Assembly: GCF_014851395.1 (NCBI RefSeq)
Contig: NW_024040485.1
Location: 6,100,104 to 6,164,103, forward strand
Length of the DNA stretch: 64,000 nucleotides
From: Micropterus salmoides
Taxonomy: Eukaryota; Chordata; Actinopteri; Centrarchiformes; Centrarchidae
Reading direction: 5' to 3'
The translations under genes and the position numbers were made by a program. Shown piece by piece: positions 53,291-64,000 of the stretch. A model generated the notes under the pieces. That model saw nothing but the letters and a program-made list of their open reading frames with translations, had not been told where the DNA came from and did not search any database. Each line of letters starts with the position of its first letter. Position 1 is the stretch's first letter.

Positions 53291-56200
53291 CTGAGCCTTC
53301 AACACACAGCAGCTACAGTATCTGACCACCGAATAGTCATTCTTGCTTACTGAAAAAGATGAAAATAAGTTATTCATCATTCCCCTTGACACTTCCTGGA
53401 ACAATATCAAGGACCCCTTCAGGGTCACAGACCATCACCAATACTCACAATCCCAACACTAGATTCATAGCTTTAATTCAGTGCCAACTACGGTTTCTTC
53501 CCACTTCAGGACTCATGAAAAGCCACATTATTTTCCTCGATGCATTAATAGTGGCTGTGAGGTCAAATGTGTGGGTGATAAGTCAAATGCCAGCAGGGCG
53601 GTCTGGGGGGGGCTGTAGGTACATCAAACACCGTCTCCACACCGTCTGTATGATGACTCAATGTTACTACTAAAGTTCCCATAAAGCAGTACAACTGACA
53701 AACATGGTATGAAGAAAATACTTAACCAGATGCAAACATTTCAGGGCCAAAGATATGAGGCATCATTAAACAGAATCTGAAAAAATGCTTTATAAAAGGA
53801 TGTACAAATAATGGAAACACTAAAAACTTCATGCATTCAAGGCATAGACGCAACAGTGGACCTCATACATGAGTGGGCTCTGGAAAAGATTGAGTCACGC
53901 CTGAGACGTGACACAAATGGCCTTTTTACTGAAAGCACAAATCCATGACAGATCCCAGAAATTAAGGGATTACTGTAACTGTGAAGAATATGTTACTTAA
54001 GCTATAGTTCCAATAACACGAACCCTGATGCTATTCTGGGTTAAAGGTTTCTTCCTTCTTCCTCACAGACTTGGTTTGAGTTGGAATGTGCTTGTACAAA
54101 AACTAATTCCCACTGAAACATTGGATAAAACAAGGATTTGCTCATCTCCGGGCCACATTATCTGGCAAATCACAAAATCCAGCACAAGAATCAGTAGCAC
54201 TGGTTAAAAATAGCTGAGGCAATAGATACAATCAACAATGTCTCTATTTGGCTGGTGTCAATTTCCCCATTTCTTATGCTGTTGCGGACATATGATAACA
54301 AACTGCATGATTTTAAGAGGTCAGTGGAGCGCTGGCCTAATTTGAGTTAACTGGGTTACTGGCATGACATTTATATAGGACATTCTTACTGATAGACCCA
54401 GTTATATTTTAAGCTAACTGTGCTTTTCTTTTTAGAAAGCCAACAGTCCGATATGAGATGAGATAAAGTAATTAATCTCATTTGCTTTCATTGTCAAGAA
54501 GCAGTAGACTGTTCCTCTACTGTTAATATAAAACAGACTTTTAGCTGATTGAGCTAGAGTTAGTTTTACACTAGTGTTTGCCAGCTTTGAAAACTTTAAA
54601 ATACCAAAGAATGAGCATTTGAAATTCCTGGTAAACTGCCACTTCCTGGAATACTCTTCAGTTGTGACATCATGCTGCACCAGTACATGTAAGTAAGTAA
54701 TAAGTCCAACCAATAAGGTTATCACAAGTAAGTCCACAATCCCATGTTTCTGACTAAATAAAATCAAACTGCTTTTGTGTCTATAACTACAGAAACAGAC
54801 CGCTGGTTTACACTTCCGATTGATCCTTCACCGTTCTGTTTTAACAGGAAATACATGACATTTAAGAAGTAGAAGAGGAAGTAGTGGTGTCTTTTCAATG
54901 GGGTCAGTAAGAGCATCAGCAAAGAATCTGGGAAATTAAATCTCTGTTTAATATCTATTAAAAATAATATTAAAGACTGAAAATCATTGTGTGTTGGATA
55001 GTTGGTTGGTCAAAACAAGACATTTGAAGAAGTAAACTTGCATTTTTCACCGTAGTCTGATATTTTCAAGAACATAATCATCAGATTAATCATCCAGTAA
55101 TAAAAATAACTTTCAGTTTTGCCCCAATTCAAAATACAGAATCAAAATTGAACCCAGGATGATATTTAACAGATAAGAAAACACCAGGTGAACACTGCAT
55201 GCCTTCAGGTCCAGTAAAACAAACTGTTACACGGCAAGTGAAGAGACCAATAATTGCAATGCAGGAAAGCCGAGCAACAGCATGCAACGACAAAATGACA
55301 CAGCAATTAGAAAAGCTAAGGGTGTAATTAAGCTTGACAATGTGCCCAAATACTGCCTCCAAAGTCATTTAACAAGGTCAACAACAGTGCAAAGTAATTG
55401 CCAGTGGTTAATGAGGAAAAACATACTAGAGTCAGTCAGTGCATAGATACAATAGAACAACATGAATTAACCGTTTGGAGGTATACATAATGAAAACTCC
55501 TATTCCATTGCATGCCTTACTTTCACTGTTGTCGTCTGTGGTGCTGAGGTAGACCTGAGGAAATGTGCATCTCTGTCAGTGGGTTAGCCCCCCTGTGTTT
55601 CCTGCCAGAGCCTCATTGATCATCGTGTATCCCAGTTAAACCACGAGACACTGCAGAGAGCTGCTTCTAGAAAACAGGCCAACACTACTGTATTTTCTCT
55701 AAGCGGCAAACCTACGGGTGACGTCACAGACACTAGGTCCATGTTTTATACAGCCTGCAGATTTTCACTTAAAGAGGGAACCACAAACCACACATCATTT
55801 TGCAAATGAAGTTAGCTGCTACCATAAGCGCTGCAATTTCATAAGTGTTTATGTTGACAAACGAAGTGGCTGAGTTGTTTAAGATTTTGAACATGAGCAC
55901 AAAATGTCTGCTGTTGAGACGTTTGTACCCTAACTGTCCCTTACAAAATGTCTTCTTTCCTCATCGTCTCTTCTGTTTTGGGCATCTTTTCTCATGTTCT
56001 CTTTCATAGCTCATTTCACTCTTTTTGTCTGCCAGGGAATCATGCATCGACCTGTCTGTGCACACCTTCAAGAATGTGGTGAGGAGGGAGAGAGGGAGAA
56101 GAAATAAATGTACTGAAATACTATTCACCTCCTCCAGCTACAGAGAAGAGGCCACGTGTCCCAGTTTCCCTGCCTGCTGCATGCCTCGACAGTGCACCTC

Positions 56201-59200
56201 TTTGTGGAGGAGGAGGAGAGTAAAGGCAGGTTTGAGGAAGATTGAGGCAGGAAGAGAGAGATCCCCATGGCTAAGGACGATCCCTCATTCAGCCTGTGGC
56301 ATGTCAGAGCTTCTCCTTTTAAAAGACTTTATGGGCTCACGTTGAGAGAAACCTGTGAGCAAAAAATTGTGCGGACAATCAAAGCAGCACTGCTGTAGCC
56401 AAAGATTCTGTTTAGTCAAATGTCAGATAAGGAAGAAAAGTGCTATTTAAGGGAGGCATCCACCATAAAAGACTACTAAACAATACACATGCTACCTTGT
56501 GTCCCACTGTTATTACTTCAATACATCAACCATATCTAGTTATTATAATGAGCTAATGTCTCACTCTGCAATAGCAAATATTTATATGCCAAAGTGCACT
56601 ATGGGAGTTTGTGACCTCTAGTAGCGCCTATGCAGCATTTTTTTGAGTGGGTACCCGTTTGTCTCGTGGAGGTGTATGAGGACACAAATGCACGCAAATG
56701 TGCACACAGCTGATGTTTCACACTATTACACTGATCTACATGTGGCTGCAATGAGCCAATGCACCAGCAAAATCCAGCGAAGAAGAAGAATTGCTAAAAA
56801 GAATTGGCTTTGCAAATATTTTCTGAGGAAGGAAATGCATCCAGCGTGTTAAACCTCAGGATTAAGCACAATGCATTTTGGTGAGTAACACCGGATGTAA
56901 ACATAACTTGGACACCGTTAAGGACCTGGATTATTACGAAAATCCCTAATTCCAGTTGAGTATGCGAAATGTTCCATAGACCCCGGTCAATAATCAGCAT
57001 TCATTTAGAGACTAGAGGCTTGTGACTAAGTTCATCCAGCTGTGCTGAGAAGCTATTGTGGCTAACTACATGTGAAGCAGGGTGCTGCTGAAAAATTGTG
57101 TATTCAGCCCACCTACTCTGGATAAATAAAAGTAACCATGGGGAATACAGGAATACAGGAAAAGTGGTACAAAATGAAAAATGATTCCTGGCAGTTTTCC
57201 ATCCACTAGCTTCCACTCATGGGGATGAGACAACGTGGAGAGAGGAGGCAGAGATAGAACCTGCCGGCTGTGATTACTTCAATGACCACGCAAATCCTGC
57301 AAGGTCGTTCTGATAGGCACGCAGGGAGGCAGAGAGGTAAAAAAGCAAACTATGCTATAATTGTGCAGTAGTGACAACAATTCAACAGGGAGCTCCGAGA
57401 AAACACTGTACTATTTCCCTCAAACATGTTCCAACCTGAACAGAAAAGTGAGAATTTGCCCATGAAGCACTCAGGTGGTACAGAGTTTAGTAAAATATGT
57501 ACACGTTAAAGAAACTCAACAGCACCACAGTCTACGAATCAAGTGCTGCAGATCAAGCAGATAGCATAGAGTAGCAACAGTAGGCCTGAAAAGATGAACT
57601 CCTGCCTCATAATATGTGGATTAAAGTTGTCCAGTTGGCCGAGATACAGTGTTCTCCACGACAAAGAGGCAGTGAGACAAATTGTAAGAACAATCTGTGC
57701 TTGCCCCCCCCCCCATGAAAGACACAAGGCTGAATGGGACCACATGACATCAAACAGCAGAGTCTCTGCTTCCTGTTCTCCTGACTTTGATTATTTTGTC
57801 TGTACAAGCACCCATGTTGACCCAAAAATCTAGCGGGGGGAGGGGGAGGGTGATAAGGCTGACTGCTGAATTTTACTGTTTGACTGAGTAGCATGAGGTG
57901 TGAGTGGTAGATACTGGATAGTTTATTTTGTCCATCCTTTCTATCAGTTATAATAACACTGTACTCACAGAATGGTCTGCTAAGCTCTGGGAACTTGGAT
58001 ACACTTGAACTAGGAAGTTAGTCTGTAAACAATGATGGGTGTTTTCAACAAATAAGTTTGGGTGACAATTTGACATGTTTCTTGCCTTGTCTGAGGTCTT
58101 TTTAGCGATAGCAACCCCAGAGCTCTGCAATTAACTCTGTGAGTACAATGTTATTTGAGACCAATAGGAATGGTGGCCATAATTGTGAAAACAAGCACGA
58201 CACTGTAATAGACCAGAAAGTTTTGTTTATGTTGGCAAACATCGGCCATGATGACATAAATTAGACTATGCTCTCTACTCCATGATAGTCTGTAGACGTC
58301 AGTTGGTATTGGAAATTTAACGTTATCATTGTTAACCGAGGCCTTTAGAGAGGAAAATAAAAATAAAATGCTGGCATCTTTCTCTGCCTGAAGACACTTT
58401 ATCTCCCCAAAAGCTGATAAAACACAAAGCCAGAGCTGCAGAGGTTAACATACTGGTAAGATTTAGGGACTCAGTCTGGACATGTCAGTGATAGATTTAC
58501 TCCATTACAGTGTGTAACAGAGCAGCAAGGAGAAGCATCAGATTCAGCTTGGACTTTAATAATTACAAATCACCAGAATACAGTAAGCAGAAGGCCCAGC
58601 ACAGAGACTGTTCTGTGAAACTGACAGATAACAACAAGCTCTGTGTGATTAAAATTTGTATTCACTCAAGGGTACTTAAATCAAACTGTCCTTGGGGGAA
58701 GAAGAAGAAAAAACAAAACGCTTGATTTTTTTGCCTATTGAGAATACCAGGCATTCACGGAGCCTGAACCTGTACTTCTGGTCTTGCATGCAAATGAACA
58801 ATGGTGTGATCAATTTCTCTGGCCTCTCAAACCTGAACAAGGTACAAAAACCTGCTCATGCCAAACCAGTTCAACAAGACGAAAGGGGCTCGCTGGATTT
58901 TCACATTTTACGCATAACTGCAACAGGACAAAATTCCACATATAATGCAGAATGGTATATTACTGTATCTGTAACATCATATATGCAAACGATCAGAAGG
59001 CAGGAGCAGGAGGATGAGGAAAAAGAGGAGGAAGAGGAATAGGCAGGAAATTTGTCTTGAGTGATCTACTAATCTAATCTGAAATGGAATTACCTCAGGG
59101 TCACTGTCCAAACAGGAAGTTAAGGAGCTTTTATACTGCAGGAGAGAAGCTAACATTAAACCTAGGAGAGCGGACAGTCAGTGTGCAGCCAATTTCCCAG

Positions 59201-61189
59201 CATGACTCTGCAGGTCCGTCTATTCATGCCGTCGTCTTTGTTCTCCTTTGTTTCATCTGAACAATTCAAATCACAGCGTTACACACAGTGTATTTGGGAG
59301 CTCCTTCCTTCGCTTTGTGATGTGCAAGTTTTTTTCCCCCCAGACAGGCGCGTGGGGAGCGGGCAGACGTTCATGGCTGCACAGCTGCTTGATGACGGTT
59401 TGACTAACCCACACAAAAGCTGCAGAGCTAGGTTTGAACATGTAGCTATGAGGTTTAGGGCTGAACCTTACATCTATTACGCCACGCTGTGAGCCATCAC
59501 TATGCTGGGGAGTGAATACTTCTAATACTGGCCCGAACATGTCTTAGCTTATTCATGATTAAACTCCAAATAAGGAGACCTTGACCTATGAAGACACACT
59601 GAGCCTAGAAAAGGCTCAGACGAAACCATTCACTTTGTTCAGACCGGTAGAGTGACTTTATGAACTGATTACAAAAAACAGCTGTGTCACTTAACTTTAG
59701 TTGCATCATTTAGTGCAGTGACTGTCAACGGCTGCCGGGCCACAAAGATGTTATCTTATAAGAACTGATCATCTGTCCAGTGAAGCAGGACATCAAACAT
59801 CTTGTGTCCAACACATTGCATTTTAAAGGTTCTGGATTTCAGAACGAGGGAGAACATTGTGAAAAAACCCACATCAGCAGGAAGAGTTATATAAAGCATG
59901 TTATTTTTATGTGTTTTAAAACATGTCTGGAGAGAACCGGTCAGTGAGAACACCTGATTCAGTGGATACTGTTATTCAAACAGCCTTTACAGCCTGGACT
60001 TGTCCCCAAATGCTTAAACATATCTTGAGCTCATTCCTCTCGAGACTCCTTTTTTTTCTCTAACCAATCAATATGAATGGAGAGTAGATCAATTTTTAGT
60101 CTAGTCAGCCAGTAATACTCTGAAACCAACACAGCAGATAAACAGCAGATGTTCAGGTCCTGGGTGAATGTTTCAACGGACTGAAAAATGTGGCATCAAG
60201 AGGCACATGCACATCCATAAATTCTTCACAAGTGTTGAGTAGTAATTATCTGCACAAATAAAGACAGAAGTTACTGCACAGAGCTATGTTGTTCCCAATT
60301 GTACTTGGACCTGACTGACAATGTTTCAACCACAAACGGATCTTCTTCAGGACCTTGAAAGGACAATCTGTAGTCAAAAATTTGATTGTCAATGTTGATA
60401 GATAATGTTTCTACATGCAATATCATGTCAACAAACAACACAGCAGTGTGTGTTAATTATATTAGCTTCTATTTTTTCCTGCTTCTGCAACTTATACTCT
60501 GCATGTCAGTAGCTCACATCACTAAACCTGACAGTGTTAAAGCTTTGCTCAACCCAGTGAGCAGGGCTGTCTGTGTACATCAATCTGGTGTCATAATTTA
60601 TACATAATCTCTCAGGTATATATGTTACTACGGGTTTATTTATCAGGGGAAAATGAGAACCAGAAAGAGAAGCCTTTACAAGCCTATGTGTGAAAGCCAG
60701 CAGAGCTAGAACAAAGCTTAAGCTGGGATCATCCTGTCATTGATCCCTAAACCAGTTCATATGCTATGACCCCTGCCCTGTTTGTATTCAGTTACATGTA
60801 CATTGAAAGGGGGGAAAAAAAGGTAATTTGCTGAAGATGCAGTGACCCACCGACATCAAACATTCAATTTTGACGTCCATAAGAGACCCACTGTGAGCTT
60901 TGGGGAGAAAGTAGGGCTTTGTAATTGAAGGCTAAACCAGCCTGACTGCCTAACATGCATAACATGCTCCTCTTTTACGCTTGATCTGCAGAAACCCACA
61001 CAACCTGTGAACGGCTCCTACACACGTTCCCATCTCTTCTAATTGTTATCCTTGTGTTAGCTACAGCATGGCAAAAATGACGACAACTTATGAAAAACGA
61101 TCTACATGTCACAGATGAAGGAAGTAAAGACTAAAAAAATCATAATTCTTCAGTGAAATGCCAAACTGCTGCAGGTGTGCATATCTGTG

Positions 61190-61460
61190 TTTGAGCTGCA
61201 ACAACTACTTCATTCCATTCGCACCAAATTTCACTACTATTTTGTTGATTAATTAATCATTATTAGTTAACAAGATGATCAAAAATCGGAGCCCAAGGTG
61301 TCCAAACAGTATAAAAAAAATGTAAGACATTACCTTTACAGTGATTTAAAACAGATAAACGATGCAAAGATTAATTGTTTAAACTCTTATCTCTAGGTCT
61401 ATGTAGTCAATAATACTTAAGAGAAAGACAAAATCAGAAAATATCAACTGCCAGTGAAAA
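61190..61460. repeat. Dispersed ATTAATC-type repeat copy
   Basis: Begins TTTGAGCTGCAACAACTA, has TTGTTGATTAATTAATCATT, and ends in AAATCAGAAAATATCAACTG, consistent with the same family. Confidence 0.5.
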
Positions 61461-63487
61461 CAAGTGTATTTAAAAAATATGCTTTTTAAAAATGTATTTC
61501 ATCTCTGTCAGACTTTAAGGGAAGCTGCAAAATCTAGGAGCAACAACAGCATGACAACACTTCATTTTCAACTTTGAAAGAGCAGAAAGTCCCTGCTGTG
61601 AGGACGCAAGACTCTTATAAAGGTACGCAGTCAGGTCTGCACAATAAATAAGCTCCCATTGTTTTGGAATGTTTAAATTTAATGTTTTCACATTTCTTAC
61701 ACATTGAAATTGAAGACATTCATTCCCAGGACTTTTCCAAACTTAAGAAGACAGAGGCTGAGAAAGCTACAGGTTGAACAGTTGTGATTCTTCTCTCCAT
61801 GTCTTTTATAATGCATTATATTCACATCAAAACTAAATTAAATGCAAGACTGAAAAATCCTGTTGCCATGTTGCCAAGTTAATAATCTCTGATTCTGAAC
61901 CTCACTGGGGGCAAAGTGCACACAAAGACGGTCCTTTCTACTGGAAAGTGAGAAATTATAGTGCAGAGTACACATGGGCAGGGCCCCAACCAAACCTTTA
62001 TTTATACTGGACCAGGAGATTATATGCTGCAAACAGCCCTCTGTCATTAAGTGGCTGCTCAGATATACAGAGCGGTTTGGAGGAGATTGATGTCATAACA
62101 CAGACAAAGAGAAGCGTTTAAACACAAACAATATTAAAAAAGGAGTATCAAGAACTTGGTCATGTTTACAGCAAAGTCTGTTGGTATATCTTGTAGACTT
62201 TCCTCCTATTTTGTAAAGTGTTTCTTTAGATGCTAATTTGTAAAATGTGTTAAATGTAAAAAACATTTTGGCATGTAACAAAGGAGAAAAAGGAGAAAAT
62301 AAAGGGGGTTTCCGCATTTTGCTGTTCATGCCATTAAAGACAATGTGATGCAAGATGACATAATTGTAACTGAACAAAAATCTGTAATAAAAAGGAGCTT
62401 TACTTAAACTGAGCAGTTTATGGCTTGAAGCTGCCTGGAAATTCATATTTTAAGACACTGAACGTGACCAAGAGTAAAGTTTATATTCAGTTTCTAATGT
62501 TGTTGAAATGCAAAGCGCTCTTCTGTAAAATATATTCTCTTCAGTGTGTAAAATATCAGTCATTGTAGCTGTGTAAACTAACAATATATCTGAAATCCAA
62601 ATAAATATCTCAGACTTTTCTGTCCTGTTTGCCACCCCGCCTCCTCCTCGTCCCTCCATCCTATCATCGCCGCTGCCCCGAGCTTGTCTCACCAGCCAGC
62701 TGTCCAAACAAATGTTACGTAGCCAGCACTTATGTAATGAAGCGTTGCAAGTGCTTAGCGCATCCTCTTAGCTATCCAGTCGCATGCCATCATCAGTTCA
62801 GCGTACGGCTGAACCTCCCTGGTCTGTTCCTCCTTGCTAGAAAGTAGCTGGGAGTCAAACAATCAATGTTATGGATCACTGTGGGCACTGGCGTTGAACG
62901 GAGTGATATTAAACACAAGTCCGCCCTGAGCATGGGAACAAAAAGCTGCAAGATCAGCTGCTGTGTGTGTGAGAGAGAGAGGGAGAGAGACAAAGACAGA
63001 GAATGGGGCAGAGATAGAAATACAAAGCAGAGAAGGAATAATTCCAAATCTCCGTGTCTGAGTAAAGAGATAACTTCAGAGATCAACCCTCCCTGCTTTC
63101 ATGACTGGGATCAAAATATGAGTGCAATGCAGGGTAGCATGCCTAATGACATTTAAAAAACAGACAGCACTTTACTTACAGATAACTCTCTCATAGTGCA
63201 ACAGACACAGTAAATGCGGGAGATGCCAGCTGGCATGTGTGAATCTGTGAATCTTCCAACTCCAAACACTTTATAAGGCGTGGCACTGTGTTAGAATTAT
63301 TTAATAAAAGCGTTAGCCACTGTGCGGCACATCACTTTGATACAAGAGAACACAATCCGTGGAGAGATGTGCTGACTCGGCAAAAAAAATGTGTGTTTAC
63401 AGATCGAGGCGTCGGAAGTTGACTGGTGCTGTATTTCTGAGTGTCCCTGCTGCCGGTACGCATGCACAGATAAAGAAGCTGGCTTAC

Positions 63488-63579
63488 CGTCTCATTCTCT
63501 TCTGGGTACATACTGTCCTGTTGCTGGAGCTGCTGCTGCAGAGCAATGACTCTTGTAGCCGGCTGTGCTGACGAAGACA
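63488..63579 (-). CDS. Candidate coding exon, possibly a further 5' exon of arhgap12
   Basis: On the minus strand a pyrimidine-rich acceptor ending CATCACCAG precedes an open 92-nt segment that ends ACG|GTAAGC. It reads SSSAQPATRVIALQQQLQQQ, then DSMYPEENET, and finishes in phase 0, compatible with arhgap12 exon 34573-34304. It is Gln-rich and I recall no matching protein segment. It may be an arhgap12 exon upstream of a 29-kb intron, an exon of an unrelated gene, or chance. The open frame continues 5' of the acceptor without an ATG. Confidence 0.3.
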
Positions 63580-63690
63580 CTGGTGATGCAGAGAAACACA
63601 GCAGCCTCTGCCTATTCACAAACTCTCCCTGACTGACATGTCACTGTGGCAAACCAGATGATAATGTCTCTCTGGGGCCCTGCACTGACA

Positions 63691-63692
<2 letters not shown>

Positions 63693-63732
<40 letters not shown>
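63693..63732. repeat. (CA)n microsatellite
   Basis: Twenty CA units. Confidence 0.95.
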
Positions 63733-63734
<2 letters not shown>

Positions 63735-63928
63735 CACTATTCAATCACATGTTCTTACATAAACATAGAGAGAGAGAGGAAGAGAGAGGGAGGGGGAGTG
63801 CGTACAGAGCTCAGTGATGCTCGCTATCCGTGAACTGCCACAACACACAGTGCTTGACCTGCCCTCCCATAATGCCACTCTGCACAACGCAGGACGCCCC
63901 AGCTGAAGTTATAACCAACACGCATGTA

Positions 63929-63952
63929 CACACACACACACACACACACACA
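63929..63952. repeat. (CA)n microsatellite
   Basis: Twelve CA units near the window end. DNA from 63733 to 64000 shows no other feature. Confidence 0.9.
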
Positions 63953-64000
63953 GATATCCAATTGGAGCTTCCAGAGGGATTAAGAAAAGCTCCATAAAGT

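Larger units (their letters stand above)
49638..63487. other. Very long 5' intron or flank of arhgap12, no gene recognised
   Basis: About 14 kb without a recognisable coding exon. It includes dispersed ATTAATC-type repeat copies at about 50795-50865, 53030-53290 and 61190-61460, and a repeat-like fragment GGGTGACGTCACAGACACTA at about 55718. Low-complexity tracts include (GAG)n near 59010-59040, a C9 run near 57706 and (GA)n near 62972-62995. Small distal exons could be missed. Confidence 0.5.

Noticed and set aside
59181..59540. Overlapping frames of 103 and 89 codons on opposite strands
   Set aside because: No recognisable domain, no splice signals that fit neighbours; likely chance in a slightly GC-richer spot.
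62793..63156. Frames through a (GA)n/(TC)n stretch
   Set aside because: Low-complexity Arg/Glu and Ser/Leu repeats from GA tracts, not protein-coding evidence.
1..64000. A novel multi-gene defence, biosynthetic or phage-like system
   Set aside because: Sequence is vertebrate intronic and intergenic DNA with one host gene; no gene cluster or operon structure is present.

Overview
The window is vertebrate nuclear DNA, almost certainly from a teleost fish. It is AT-rich and rich in introns, with many (CA)n tracts. It carries remnants of the mobile elements typical of ray-finned fish: a tRNA-derived SINE, L2-like LINEs, Tc1/mariner copies, hAT-like and TTAA-flanked non-autonomous elements, and a Penelope-like element. 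No prokaryotic feature, CRISPR array or cellular RNA gene is visible.

The one recognisable host gene is on the minus strand: a Rho GTPase-activating protein of the ARHGAP12 type. Sixteen exons between 34573 and 19890 join with no phase conflict. They encode WW1, WW2, a linker rich in Ser and Pro, a PH domain split over four exons, an acidic linker, and a complete RhoGAP domain ending in a TAG stop. The order and wording of the protein match vertebrate ARHGAP12 more closely than ARHGAP27, ARHGAP15 or ARHGAP9. The N-terminal SH3-encoding part is not in the window and should lie beyond 64000. A short ATG-containing exon at 36667-36578, with an in-frame stop just upstream and a good donor in the right phase, looks like an alternative first exon. 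It would give a 648-residue isoform without SH3. A further phase-compatible candidate exon lies at 63579-63488, with an intron of 26-29 kb below it.

Layout. 1-5990: SINE, a decayed L2-like LINE with recognisable ORF1, endonuclease and reverse transcriptase, and a hAT-like repeat. 5990-18585: intergenic DNA with a hAT-like element (13134-14249) and a Penelope-like fragment (about 16530-16912) that has a hammerhead-like motif and a perfect small hairpin. 18586-19889: probable 3' UTR. 19890-34573: the common arhgap12 exons, with a TTAA-flanked element and a nested mariner inside introns. 34574-63487: very long 5' introns holding an alternative first exon, a perfect 26-bp inverted repeat, a Tc1 pseudogene, a truncated LINE, and hAT-like elements, one with an exact 8-bp target duplication. 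63488-64000: candidate exon and (CA)n tracts.

Functionally, the window holds one signalling gene (down-regulation of Rho-family GTPases at membranes and adhesion sites) set in transposon-rich non-coding DNA. I found no convincing new multi-gene system. The most interesting signals are the candidate SH3-less isoform, the perfect 77-nt stem-loop, and the ribozyme-like motif in the Penelope remnant. I had no search tools, so all family calls rest on motifs recognised by eye.
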